Positions 19,464 to 27,710 of a stretch of DNA of 64,000 bases are shown piece after piece. The position numbers and the translations under genes were made by a program. Every line of letters begins with the position of its first letter. Positions within the stretch are counted from its first letter, which is position 1. Source of the DNA: Desulfobulbus alkaliphilus (lineage in GTDB: Bacteria; Desulfobacterota; Desulfobulbia; Desulfobulbales; Desulfobulbaceae); the NCBI RefSeq assembly GCF_016918545.1, contig NZ_JAFFQC010000001.1:62001-126000 (forward strand). Direction: 5' to 3'. The notes beneath the pieces are model-generated. The model saw nothing but the letters and a program-made list of their open reading frames with translations, made no database searches and was not told where the DNA came from.

Positions 19464-19982
19464 TCATGGGCTGCTCTCTTCAAGCGATTGTGCCAGGGTA
19501 TAGCGGGCCAGGAGGCTGTCCTGCCAATAGGAGCCGCTGCGAAAAAACTGTTGAAACAGCCGCAGACTCTCCTGGCGCAACACCCGATCAACCAACTGAA
19601 CCCGCATCTGGGCATAGAGGCTGTTGAGCAGGGGCAGGGGCAGGTTCGCTCCACCGCCCATGACATCTTCATAGGCCCAGACAAAGGAGCGGACCCCGGA
19701 AAGTAACAGGGTCGAATAGCACATCAGGCAGGGTTCCAGGGTTGAATAGACCGTGACCTCTTGCAGGTCCAGCTCGGGATGCTCGCCAATCAGGCGGCGC
19801 AGGGTGAGGATTTCGGCATGATCGATTTCGTTGCGGCACACCTCGGAGCTGTTCTGACGACGACCACGGGCTTTAATACAACCTTTCACCACCAGCACAC
19901 AACCCACCGGGAATTCACCCTCCGCCAGAGCCTGGCGCGCTTCTTCCAGGGCAGCCTCCATATACTGTTCGTGGCTCGTCAT
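19464..19982 (-). CDS. TadA-like nucleoside/cytidine deaminase family protein
   Basis: A 172-aa zinc-dependent deaminase. The catalytic HAE motif is at H55-A-E57 and the PCxxC zinc motif at C85/C88 (EPCLMC), as in TadA, guanine deaminase and related CDA-fold enzymes. The front half resembles tRNA adenosine deaminase TadA. However, the region around the HAE site (NEIDHAEIL) and the long C-terminal tail (RSGSYWQDSLLARYTLAQ) differ from TadA, so a free nucleoside or base substrate is also possible. It begins with MTSHEQYMEAALEEARQA, the usual first helix. Confidence 0.85.
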   Translation of the reverse strand: MTSHEQYMEAALEEARQALAEGEFPVGCVLVVKGCIKARGRRQNSSEVCRNEIDHAEILTLRRLIGEHPELDLQEVTVYSTLEPCLMCYSTLLLSGVRSFVWAYEDVMGGGANLPLPLLNSLYAQMRVQLVDRVLRQESLRLFQQFFRSGSYWQDSLLARYTLAQSLEESSP

Positions 19983-20247
19983 CCGTGTGCATCCTTTTCA
20001 CCGGCCTGCTTCGCTCCGGTCCAAGCGGTCATAGTTTTTCTATACCACGAAGACCAACCACTGTCAAAGCGGCACGGGTCGAACATCGTCATCATTCCAG
20101 GGTTTTTCCTGTACAGCGAACCACGCTCTGCAACAGGACGAGATCCTGGAAACCCTGGGTTGATCCAGCCGGTTCGCCGGAAGCAGGCTTTCAGCGGGCA
20201 GCCGCGGCTGGGCAAAAGGGGATATCCGGAACCGCTGCCGACTACTT

Positions 20248-20280
20248 CCTGGATCCATGAGCGTTCGTCCGTGCGTCAGG
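20248..20280 (-). repeat. Dispersed element: solitary right-end tip G
   Basis: CCTGGATCCATGAGCGTTCGTCCGTGCGTCAGG is the right terminus of the family in reverse orientation. It stands alone; the adjacent 19983-20247 contains no recognisable gene or further element sequence. Confidence 0.75.
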
Positions 20281-20303
20281 TACTTGACCTGCAACTCCAA
20301 CCT

Positions 20304-21545
20304 TCAGATGGAGCGTCCCAGACGCAGCACGTTTTTGCCGACAGCGATACCGGTCTCTGGCTGCACCCAATCGTGCCCTTTGTCGACACAGGGCAGGTAG
20401 ACCAGTTGTGAGGAAACATCCGCCGTCCGTACCTCAGGCAGGGCCGGAAAAATCAACCGCGCCCCGGCGGTGGCCGCGGCGGCGAGAATGATCTTGATCG
20501 CTTGCCTGGCCTCGGTCTCCGGCAGAGTGACTGGATAAAACAGTTGCTGGATTCGCCCGGAGACCGGATTGAGCCGCCACTGGGCCAGGGTAGCCTGCCG
20601 GCTGGCCTGAAGAAAAACCTTCGGGCGCAACTTGATGGCGGGAACCCAGAAACTCATGCCCCGCTCACCCCATTGGGGACGGGGCAGAAAAGGTTGATTG
20701 GTTCGCTCCACAAAGTCGGCAAAACTGCTGATGGCCAGGGTGGGAATACGGGCACGAATCCGCCAGAAAGGCAGATAGAGCCGGGTGGCCCCGGTTCCGG
20801 GGACAAAACGCCAATCGACCGCGGCCAGCCCTTCTCTGACAAGGGACCAGGTCGTATGACAATGGGTGCAGACCATCACCTGGCAATCTGTCGACCCGTG
20901 CAGACCAGCACCGCACTGGGGGCAGAGGGTCGGCAGGAAACGAACCTGCCAGGCCTCCTGAAAAGGCCGGCCCCGCAGGGAGGTCTTGCCCGCTTGTTCG
21001 GGAGGGGCGAGCGGCAGGCCGGTCACCCCATCGAACACCCCCTGCCGCTTGTGCAACAGGGGAAGGTAAATATAGCTGAGGCTCTCACCTATATAGGCAC
21101 GATGAAACAACTGTCCACCGGTCCGGACCGTAAGGCGACCGACGGCAGCCGCTTTGGCAAGGATGGCTCCTGCCTTGATCTGCCGGGGCAGATAGCTCGC
21201 TCCGCTCCCGGCATCGATCCGGCGCAATCGCATGGCCTGTGGCCGCACTCCCAATGAAGGCGGCAATCCGGCAACCTGGGCCGCCGCCTGGGTGGTATCC
21301 ACCACCCGATGGCTGAGGCCGCGCTCGCTCACCAGGTAAATAGTACCCTTGAAACGAAGATACGGAGCCAGCAGCACCGAGGCTGCCTCTGGTGGTTTCG
21401 CCATGGGCAGAACATAGCGAAAAGGGCCATTCCCCTGCAGATAGTTGCGAGTCCCGCAAAAAGAACAGGTCAGCAGTCGATCGGTTTCGGTCAGCTCAAC
21501 CGGACCGCCACATTGTGGACAGCCCTGCTCAATACGCAGATGCAT
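20304..21545 (-). CDS. Zinc-ribbon protein of unknown function
   Basis: A 413-aa protein. The start at 21545 follows a GGAG ribosome binding site and gives MHLRIEQGCPQCGG. The N-terminal zinc ribbon uses C9, C12, C27 and C30 (CPQC, CSFC). A second ribbon in the middle, near residues 215-240, reads CPQCGAGLHG and CTHCHTTW. Between and after them lie beta-rich regions with repeated aromatic-proline turns (LLAPYLRFKG, YLPLLHKRQG, YLPFWRIRAR), suggesting duplicated domains. No convincing membrane segment was seen. The gene is followed (upstream in transcription) by an SPFH/zinc-ribbon gene in the same orientation, 135 bp away, so the two probably form a functional pair. I do not recognise a specific function. 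Confidence 0.8.
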   Translation of the reverse strand: MHLRIEQGCPQCGGPVELTETDRLLTCSFCGTRNYLQGNGPFRYVLPMAKPPEAASVLLAPYLRFKGTIYLVSERGLSHRVVDTTQAAAQVAGLPPSLGVRPQAMRLRRIDAGSGASYLPRQIKAGAILAKAAAVGRLTVRTGGQLFHRAYIGESLSYIYLPLLHKRQGVFDGVTGLPLAPPEQAGKTSLRGRPFQEAWQVRFLPTLCPQCGAGLHGSTDCQVMVCTHCHTTWSLVREGLAAVDWRFVPGTGATRLYLPFWRIRARIPTLAISSFADFVERTNQPFLPRPQWGERGMSFWVPAIKLRPKVFLQASRQATLAQWRLNPVSGRIQQLFYPVTLPETEARQAIKIILAAAATAGARLIFPALPEVRTADVSSQLVYLPCVDKGHDWVQPETGIAVGKNVLRLGRSI

Positions 21546-21680
21546 AAGGTCTCCGCGATCGACGTACACGTCCACCGGATACAGCACAAGGCTGCCTGGT
21601 ATGGAAAAGGGTTGCCAAACGACAAAAAAGGACTGCTCCCGCCATCAACAGCGATGGCCTTTGTTGGCCGAGAAAACCGG

Positions 21681-22823
21681 TCACGCGTTGATCTTTTCGC
21701 CACACTGATTACAGAACACCGCCCCGGGCAGGTTGGAGGTGTGGCAGTGAGGACAGATCATTTCTCTGGGTCGTTCTTCAGAGGGCAGGCCGCACCGGGA
21801 GCAAAAAGCAGCCCCGGGAGGGAGGTTTTCTCCGCAATGGCCGCACTGCTGCTGAATCAGCTGCTGATGACCGCAGTAGGGGCAGAAACGGGCATCCACC
21901 GGAATGGCATGGTCGCATTCCTGACACCTGGTCTCCACCGCGGGTTTGCCGGTCACCATACCGGCGGCGGGTTGGGTTCCTGAGAAAAGACCACTGAACA
22001 TGGCCGGCATCATCATGCCCAGCCCCAATCCCAGACCGGCCCCTGCCTCTCCGCCTGATGCGGCCGCCTTTTCCATGGCCATGGCCGCCTTCATGCGGAC
22101 AAAATTATCCATATCCTTGATCACGCTCAATCGGGAGCGGTCATCAATGGCCTGCTGCACTTCGGCCGGTGGGGTAATGGAGGTGATGTACAGGGCATCC
22201 AGGGCCAGGCCGAAACGGGCAAAATCCAGGGCTAACCGCTGCTGCAGGCCAACGGCAATGGCGTCGAAGGAACCGGGAAGATCAAAAAGGCTGTTGAGTT
22301 GTTCGCCCAGGTAATCATTGAAACGGGAGACGATCACCTGGCGCAGATAGTCCTCCACCTGTTCAGTGGTGTACTTGCCCATGGTTCCGGCCAGGGTATT
22401 GATCATCAGCACCGGCTGGACCACGCGGATATTGAAAACACCGTGAGCCCGCAGGCGCACCAGGCCCAGTTCGGCATCACGAAAGGCCACCGGGTCCCGG
22501 GTCCCCCACTTGAGATCGGGAAAGACCTTGAGATTGACGAAAAAAACCTCGGCCCGTAACGGACTGATCATCCCCCAGGGAACGGACAGAATCTTGGTGA
22601 GGATGGGGATGTTGCCGGTCTTGAGGGTATGCCGCCCAGGTCCGTAGGCATCACAGGCCTTACCCTTGTAAAAAAGGACACCGGCCTGGCTTTCCCGCAC
22701 CGTCAGCTGGGCACCGAATTTAATTTCACCCGAACCCTCTTCGGGCAACCGGTGCAGCAGTTCCCTGCCGGTCTCGTCAAACCATTCCAGTGCTTCCAGC
22801 AGAATAATATTGTTCACGCCCAT
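21681..22823 (-). CDS. SPFH-domain protein with C-terminal zinc ribbons (YdjI-like)
   Basis: A 380-aa protein of the SPFH/virion-core-like family (Bacillus YdjI type). Residues ~30-260 form the SPFH (stomatin/prohibitin-like) part. A Gly/Ala/Met-rich linker follows (GEAGAGLGLGLGMMMPAMF). The C-terminus has three short zinc-ribbon units (CQEC-CPYC, CGHC-CSRC, CPHC-CNQC). YdjI-type proteins assemble with zinc-ribbon partners and PspA at stressed membranes in Bacillus. By analogy this pair with the downstream zinc-ribbon gene may act in membrane-stress handling. That is inference. Confidence 0.83.
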   Translation of the reverse strand: MGVNNIILLEALEWFDETGRELLHRLPEEGSGEIKFGAQLTVRESQAGVLFYKGKACDAYGPGRHTLKTGNIPILTKILSVPWGMISPLRAEVFFVNLKVFPDLKWGTRDPVAFRDAELGLVRLRAHGVFNIRVVQPVLMINTLAGTMGKYTTEQVEDYLRQVIVSRFNDYLGEQLNSLFDLPGSFDAIAVGLQQRLALDFARFGLALDALYITSITPPAEVQQAIDDRSRLSVIKDMDNFVRMKAAMAMEKAAASGGEAGAGLGLGLGMMMPAMFSGLFSGTQPAAGMVTGKPAVETRCQECDHAIPVDARFCPYCGHQQLIQQQCGHCGENLPPGAAFCSRCGLPSEERPREMICPHCHTSNLPGAVFCNQCGEKINA

Positions 22824-22942
22824 GGTCTATCTACTCCTGAACCGTGCCGTTCCGGCAGCCCTTTTTCATTGATTGGGATTTATTGTATTGTTTCAGATTG
22901 TACATGCGGCGGCTTTTCTTGTCCAATGCCCTCCCCCGCCGC

Positions 22943-22967
22943 CCGAACGAACCCTCACGGATCCAGG
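22943..22967 (+). repeat. Dispersed element: solitary right-end tip H
   Basis: CCGAACGAACCCTCACGGATCCAGG matches only the right terminus of the family. It lies in the 575-bp gap between the SPFH gene and the MarR gene. Confidence 0.65.
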
Positions 22968-23055
22968 AACCATGAAAAAAGGCAGATACAGAGCATATTT
23001 CAACCGAAATCGATGGAATCCGAGCAAAGGGTATTGTATCTTGCCCAGGCAACCT

Positions 23056-23245
23056 CGTGAATCCGTGACGGCTGGACTTTTTTTGGTATATCCTGCTGTA
23101 ATCAACCTGGACTTGAAGCGGAACCCTTGATAATACCCTTCAACAGCCGCCCTTTTTTTTTGGGGGGGGTCCGTCCGCAGTGTATTTTAAGCAAACAGTC
23201 ACAGACAATACAACTGACACACGGACGAACGCTCACGGATCCAGG
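23056..23245 (+). repeat. Dispersed element: copy I (190 bp) with a T9-G8 run in its hairpin
   Basis: Both termini are present (CGTGAATCCGTGACGGCTGG and GACGAACGCTCACGGATCCAGG). The left half is typical. The small hairpin, normally CGCCCTTCGGGGCG, has become a run of nine T then eight G (23153-23169), and the long internal hairpin is partly lost. The rest of this intergenic region (22824-23398) shows no gene. Confidence 0.83.
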
Positions 23246-23398
23246 GACTTTCCCCTAAAAAAAGTATAGCAAAGCTCCTGGCCGCATACAAGCGACATGA
23301 CTCCCCGGATGAATTTGTTTTTTCGTCCGGCCGTGCAGCATGGCCTTGCATGCCATCAGGAGCTCTCTTGAAAAGTATGAAAGCACACGAGCAGGCGA

Positions 23399-23881
23399 AT
23401 GCAAGAAAAAACACCCCCTGATGCATCGATGAGCAGCATCTGTATCAAGACGATCGTCGGGATCAGGAAAATGTCTCGATTTCTCGACAAGTACTCAAAA
23501 TATCTGGACACGAAATACCATGTTACGCTGCCACAGCTGCTGTGCCTTTCAGAGGTGTACGCGAGCGGCAGCATCACCCTGACGGAATTGACCCGCCGGC
23601 TGAATATGAACAACAGTGCCATGACCGGCATCATCGATCGGCTGGAATCCAAAGGCCTGCTGTATCGCATCCGCAAGGACAGGGACAGAAGGACCGTCTG
23701 TATCGAGTGTACGGAAGCGGGGGGGGAATATACGGATCAGCTCCAGCGGGTCCTGGAAACGGAATGCTTTTTCGACGCCTCCAGGATCTCGGAGCGTCAG
23801 TTGTTCGATATTTGCGAATCGCTGGAACGAATCACTTTATCCCTTGACCCGGAAGTGAGAAAAATCAGCCTGGATGACTGA
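23399..23881 (+). CDS. MarR-family transcriptional regulator
   Basis: A 160-aa winged-helix regulator. The recognition region reads SITLTELTRRLNMNNSAMTGIIDRLESKGLLYR (~60-92) and the wing RKDRDRRTVCIECTEAG follows, the standard MarR DR-R pattern. MarR proteins act as dimers on palindromic operators and usually respond to a small molecule. The gene converges on the betaine ABC operon. A perfect palindrome stands at the start of that operon, and MarR-like GbsR controls betaine genes in Bacillus, so control of the transporter is a plausible but untested inference. Confidence 0.88.
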   Translation: MQEKTPPDASMSSICIKTIVGIRKMSRFLDKYSKYLDTKYHVTLPQLLCLSEVYASGSITLTELTRRLNMNNSAMTGIIDRLESKGLLYRIRKDRDRRTVCIECTEAGGEYTDQLQRVLETECFFDASRISERQLFDICESLERITLSLDPEVRKISLDD

Positions 23882-23997
23882 AGGAGGGCAGCCCGTGGGC
23901 TGATACATCCACAACAGGAGTGCGGTCTCGTCACGAGTTGACGAGAAACTGTGAATCCCGGGGGCGGACAAGCCCGCCCCCCGGAGTAAGGTTTCGC

Positions 23998-24846
23998 TTA
24001 TTTTTGCATCAGATTTTCAATGGTTTCCCAATTGGCCTCGACGAATTCCGCCGCACTCTGTCTGGGATCCACCCCTTCTTTATTTTCCACCAGGACCGAC
24101 TCCCACGGAAGTTGCAGCCAGTCAAAATCGCGGAAAAAGGCAAACAGTTCCGGATTATCCTTTTCCAGATCCTTGCGGACCATGGTATGGATGGTTTCCT
24201 CCGCGCCAAAGATGCCGTCCGGATCGGCCAGGAATTTCAAATCCCACGCCCCGAACTTCCAATGCGGCTGCCAACCAGGCACCACGATCCATTTGTTCTC
24301 CCGGATCGCCTGCTGCAAGGAAGCCACCATGATGGCATCACTGCCGGTCAGGTGCCGGAATACTCCCAACCCGGAGGTATTATCGGCAATGGCTTCATCG
24401 ATCGATTGCGACATGCCGGCACCGGGATCGATACCAACGATCCGGCCGTCAAACTTATCGGCATGCTCGGCCATTTCAGTAATGGAATCAATGGTCACGT
24501 ATTCCGGGACGACCAGCCCCAGTCTGGCGCCGACAAAATTCGGCCCCAGATCAACGACCTGATCCTTATACTGGGCATAGACATCGGCGTGCGTCACCGG
24601 CAGCCAGGCGGACAGCATGGCATCCGAATCGCCGGCAGCCACTGAAGCCCACATCGCGGTCATGGCCACGGATGTCAAACGGACATCATACCCTTTTTTT
24701 TCCAGAATCGCGCCGGCAATATGGGTAGTCGCGACGGAGCAGGCCCATTCAACATACGCCAGCCGGGCGGTTTTCTGCGCGGCTGCGGTTCCGACGAACA
24801 AACAGCATGCCACGGCGAGACTTGCTACAATTTTGAGCAGTTTCAT
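23998..24846 (-). CDS. Glycine betaine/proline ABC transporter, substrate-binding protein
   Basis: A 282-aa periplasmic binding protein of the OpuAC/ProX type. The start at 24846 is preferred over one four codons upstream because the GGAG within that stretch serves as its ribosome binding site. The N-terminus MKLLKIVASLAVACCLFVGTAAA is a signal peptide. Aromatic residues expected to cage quaternary amines are present (VEWACS, SAWLPVTHADVY, VPGWQPHWKFG). Its ATG overlaps the permease stop by 4 bp. It is the third gene of the operon and imports glycine betaine or a similar osmoprotectant. Confidence 0.92.
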   Translation of the reverse strand: MKLLKIVASLAVACCLFVGTAAAQKTARLAYVEWACSVATTHIAGAILEKKGYDVRLTSVAMTAMWASVAAGDSDAMLSAWLPVTHADVYAQYKDQVVDLGPNFVGARLGLVVPEYVTIDSITEMAEHADKFDGRIVGIDPGAGMSQSIDEAIADNTSGLGVFRHLTGSDAIMVASLQQAIRENKWIVVPGWQPHWKFGAWDLKFLADPDGIFGAEETIHTMVRKDLEKDNPELFAFFRDFDWLQLPWESVLVENKEGVDPRQSAAEFVEANWETIENLMQK

Positions 24847-25682
24847 TCTTTTCTCCATTTACCAAATTTAATATTCTGCGTGGTTCGATCAAGGATCATG
24901 GCAATGATGACCACAGCGATCCCTGCTTCAAAACCCCGCCCCATCCATAAACGCTGAATTGCGCGCCACACTTCACCGCCCAAACCACCGGCCCCGATCA
25001 TCGCCGCAATGACAACCATGGAAAGCGACAGCATGATGGTCTGGTTGATACCGGCCATAATCGTTGGCGCGGCCAGGGGAATCTGGACCTTGAACAGTTT
25101 CTGCGATGCGGTTGATCCAAAGGCATCCGCTGCTTCGATCAACTCCTTTGGGACCTGCTGGATACCGAGGCAGGTCATGCGAATGGCCGGCGGCATGGCA
25201 AAAACCATGGTGGTGAAAATCGCCGACACAGGCCCGAGCCCGAAAAAGGGAATTGCCGGAATGAGGTAGACAAAGGCCGGCATGGTCTGCATGAAATCAA
25301 GCACCGGCATGACCACCCGGCGAATCGGACTGACCAGCGCGGTGATGATTCCCAGCGGGATTCCGACCATAGTCGACAGACTGGTCGCAATGAGCACCAG
25401 GGCCAAAGTCGTCATCGTCGCTTCCCACAGGCCAAGATTCCAGATGAGCGCAAAACCCAGCAAGGTTCCCAGGCCGACCCGCCAGGATGAAATCAGCCAG
25501 GCAGCAGCCGCAAAGATGAGGATGACAACCGGAATCGGGATAAACATGATCGCTTCGACCATGGCTTCCAGACCGGTACCAATGGCCGTGGACATGGCTC
25601 TGGTGATGAAGGCGAAATGGGTGGTGGTGAAATCGATGAACGCCTCGATCCCATCACCGATGGGCAGTTTACCGATCTCCAT
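24843..25682 (-). CDS. Glycine betaine/proline ABC transporter, permease
   Basis: A 279-aa ProW/OpuAB-type permease with about six membrane segments and the EAA-type loop that docks to the ATPase (EAADAFGSTASQKLFKVQIPLA, ~185-206). The start at 25682 has GGAGGG six bases upstream; the frame is open a further 17 codons. It overlaps the ATPase gene by 14 bp and the binding-protein gene by 4 bp, so the three are translationally coupled. Confidence 0.92.
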   Translation of the reverse strand: MEIGKLPIGDGIEAFIDFTTTHFAFITRAMSTAIGTGLEAMVEAIMFIPIPVVILIFAAAAWLISSWRVGLGTLLGFALIWNLGLWEATMTTLALVLIATSLSTMVGIPLGIITALVSPIRRVVMPVLDFMQTMPAFVYLIPAIPFFGLGPVSAIFTTMVFAMPPAIRMTCLGIQQVPKELIEAADAFGSTASQKLFKVQIPLAAPTIMAGINQTIMLSLSMVVIAAMIGAGGLGGEVWRAIQRLWMGRGFEAGIAVVIIAMILDRTTQNIKFGKWRKE

Positions 25683-26856
25683 CTTTCCCTCCATGGTCTG
25701 CCATTGCGGCAAGCAGTGATCCTCTTTTGACAATGCCCAGAAGTTTGTTCTCCGTATTCACCACGGCGACCGGATATTTTTTTTCCGGAAACAGGCAGGC
25801 AACATTATCGTCCGGCTGGGCGGTGGCTACCTCACGGTCCAGAATCTGGGTCAGGGTCTTATCCCCCCGCTTGAAAGCGGTAAGGACATCTTCAACATCC
25901 ACCAGGCCAAGTAATTTCCGGTCCGTATCCACCACCATGACCCGCGACAACCCCTCTTCCTTCATTTTGTGGATCACGGTCTTGGGTCCATCCTTGGGAT
26001 ACGTGACGCTGATCGCCTTGCGCATCACCTTGGCCACCGTGAGGACCTTGGTGATGTCCACATTCTGGACAAACTGCTCGACATAGTCATCGGCCGGAGC
26101 TGTCAAAATCTCCTCGGGAGTACCGATCTGCACCACCCGGCCATCTTTCATGATGATGATCCGATCTCCCAGTTTCAGGGCTTCGTCCAGGTCGTGGGTG
26201 ATGAATATGATGGTCTTGCCGACCCGACTCTGCAGAGCCAGCAATTCGTCCTGCATTTCCCGCTTGATGAGCGGATCCAGGGCGCTGAAGGCTTCGTCCA
26301 TCAAGAGGATATCCGGATCCGTAGCCAGGGCCCGAGCCAGTCCCACTCGCTGGCGCATGCCCCCGCTCAGACTTTCCGGGGGATATTCCTCCCAGCCGGA
26401 CAACCCCACCAGATCAATAGCTTTCTGGGCCTGCTCGGCACGAATCTTGGGCGCCACACCTCGAATTTCAAGGCCATACTCGACATTCTTCAAAACTGAT
26501 CGATGGGGAAACAAGGCGAAGCTCTGGAACACCATGCCCATTTTTTTCAAGCGCAAGGTGCGCAATTCACGGCCATTGAGCCTGGTGACATCAACCTCGT
26601 CGATCATGACCGATCCCGCGGTCGGCTCGATCAATCTGTTGATACAGCGAACCAGGGTCGACTTGCCACTGCCGGAGAGTCCCATGACCACCAGGATCTC
26701 GCTTTCATTGACTTCAAAAGTGACATCATGGATTCCAAGGGCTAATTTATAACGGGACATGATCTCTTCCCTGCTCATCCCCTGCCTGGCAGCTTCGAGT
26801 CCCTTCTCCGGGTTGGCTCCAAAAATCTTGTATAAATTTTTGACCTGTAGTTTCAT
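25669..26856 (-). CDS. Glycine betaine/proline ABC transporter, ATP-binding protein with CBS domains
   Basis: A 395-aa ProV/OpuAA-type ATPase. Walker A is GLSGSGKS (59-66), the signature is LSGGMRQRVGLARAL, and Walker B is DILLMDEAFSALDPL. The C-terminal ~120 residues hold two CBS motifs (AISVTYPKDGPKTVIHKMKE..., VATAQPDDNVACLFPEK...). In OpuA these sense ionic strength or cyclic dinucleotides and gate transport. First gene of the operon. A TTGTTT-N17-TATAGT promoter and a 16-bp palindrome precede it. Confidence 0.94.
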   Translation of the reverse strand: MKLQVKNLYKIFGANPEKGLEAARQGMSREEIMSRYKLALGIHDVTFEVNESEILVVMGLSGSGKSTLVRCINRLIEPTAGSVMIDEVDVTRLNGRELRTLRLKKMGMVFQSFALFPHRSVLKNVEYGLEIRGVAPKIRAEQAQKAIDLVGLSGWEEYPPESLSGGMRQRVGLARALATDPDILLMDEAFSALDPLIKREMQDELLALQSRVGKTIIFITHDLDEALKLGDRIIIMKDGRVVQIGTPEEILTAPADDYVEQFVQNVDITKVLTVAKVMRKAISVTYPKDGPKTVIHKMKEEGLSRVMVVDTDRKLLGLVDVEDVLTAFKRGDKTLTQILDREVATAQPDDNVACLFPEKKYPVAVVNTENKLLGIVKRGSLLAAMADHGGKDGDR

Positions 26857-26864
26857 TCTCCTCC

Positions 26865-26880
26865 AAGTTCAATTGAACTT
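26865..26880. promoter_or_regulatory. Perfect 16-bp palindrome before the betaine operon (candidate operator)
   Basis: AAGTTCAATTGAACTT lies between the candidate promoter and the ribosome binding site of the betaine ATPase gene, about 8 bp upstream of the start codon. Its place and symmetry fit a repressor operator. The nearby MarR-type protein is a candidate binder. Confidence 0.5.
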
Positions 26881-26911
26881 TACAACCACCACAATACAGA
26901 CACAAACATTT

Positions 26912-26940
26912 ACTATATGAAATATACACAGAATAAACAA
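26912..26940 (-). promoter_or_regulatory. Candidate promoter of the betaine ABC operon
   Basis: Read on the minus strand: TTGTTT, a 17-bp spacer, TATAGT, about 55 bp before the first start codon. The -10 is near consensus and the -35 keeps TTG. Confidence 0.5.
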
Positions 26941-26991
26941 GAAAAAACTGTTCAACACCCGCACTCTGTGGTACCAGAATTCTGTACAAGA

Positions 26992-27115
26992 CCTAAACCG
27001 TGACAGCTGGACTCTTTTGGGATATATCTTGCTGTAAGCACATTATAATTAAAGCTGGGCCCTTGAGCATAACCTTCACCCGACGCCCTCTGGGGCGTCC
27101 GTTCACGGATCCAGG
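26992..27115 (+). repeat. Dispersed element: short copy J (124 bp)
   Basis: A short-form copy from CCTAAACCGTGACAGCTGGA to GTTCACGGATCCAGG, with the small hairpin GACGCCCTCTGGGGCGTC. As in copies E and P, the large internal hairpin segment is absent. It sits between the betaine operon and the small gene at 27185. Confidence 0.84.
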
Positions 27116-27184
27116 AACGAATAAACAACCCGGAATGACTGAACAGATTCCACGTTGCCCGCACCATCAGGAGAAAAAAGGCCC

Positions 27185-27535
27185 ATGAAACAATTCAAAG
27201 AGCAATGGACCCTGGACACGGCAATGACCGTTCTCAAGCACCCCACCGTGGATTGTACCATCTGGGCGGAAGCCGTGGAATGGCTCTTATTGTACGGCCC
27301 GCCGGAAACCCGGGAGCTGCTGCAGCAGGCCTCCGGACATGCCACCCGGGAGTCTTTCCCCGCATTGCAGCCCAGGCGCTATGCCCCGGACGGTTCACCC
27401 TGTTATGACATTGGCGAATTGGCCCGATCGCTGGGCATCAGCGAGGAAGAGGCGAGGCAGCAACTCGCCGAAAAGGAAGAAAAACACGGCATGCGCCACG
27501 GCTACGGCGAAGAGGACACCACCGGTCTGCAATGA
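27185..27535 (+). CDS. Small hypothetical protein with a helix-turn-helix-like C-terminal half
   Basis: A 116-aa protein; start at 27185 after an AGGAG site. It begins MKQFKEQWTLDTAMTVLKHPTVDCTIWAEAVEWLLLYGP. Residues ~83-100 (DIGELARSLGISEEEARQQLAE) look like a helix-turn-helix. The tail is charged and histidine-rich. I do not recognise the family. Codon use matches neighbouring genes and start/RBS are good, so it is probably real. It is isolated between repeat copies J and K. Confidence 0.65.
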   Translation: MKQFKEQWTLDTAMTVLKHPTVDCTIWAEAVEWLLLYGPPETRELLQQASGHATRESFPALQPRRYAPDGSPCYDIGELARSLGISEEEARQQLAEKEEKHGMRHGYGEEDTTGLQ

Positions 27536-27611
27536 CAGGAAGTTGGCCGCAAATGTCCACTTGGTACAGACAAAAAATGGCCTGATCTGGGAACCGGGGT
27601 ACTGCTGTTCA

Positions 27612-27691
27612 CCTGGATCCGTGAGCGTTCATCCGTGCGTCAGCTTTGTTGTTCTATCAGAAACAAGAACCCCGCCGTCACGGATACAAGG
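27612..27691 (-). repeat. Dispersed element: 80-bp deletion derivative K with exact GTTCA duplication
   Basis: Both termini are present on the + strand (CCTGGATCCGTGAGCGTTCA ... CCGCCGTCACGGATACAAGG), but most of the interior is gone. GTTCA flanks it exactly on both sides (27607-27611 and 27692-27696). This is one of the best examples of a target-site duplication in the family. Confidence 0.87.
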
Positions 27692-27710
27692 GTTCAGTGA
27701 TCCCCATTTT

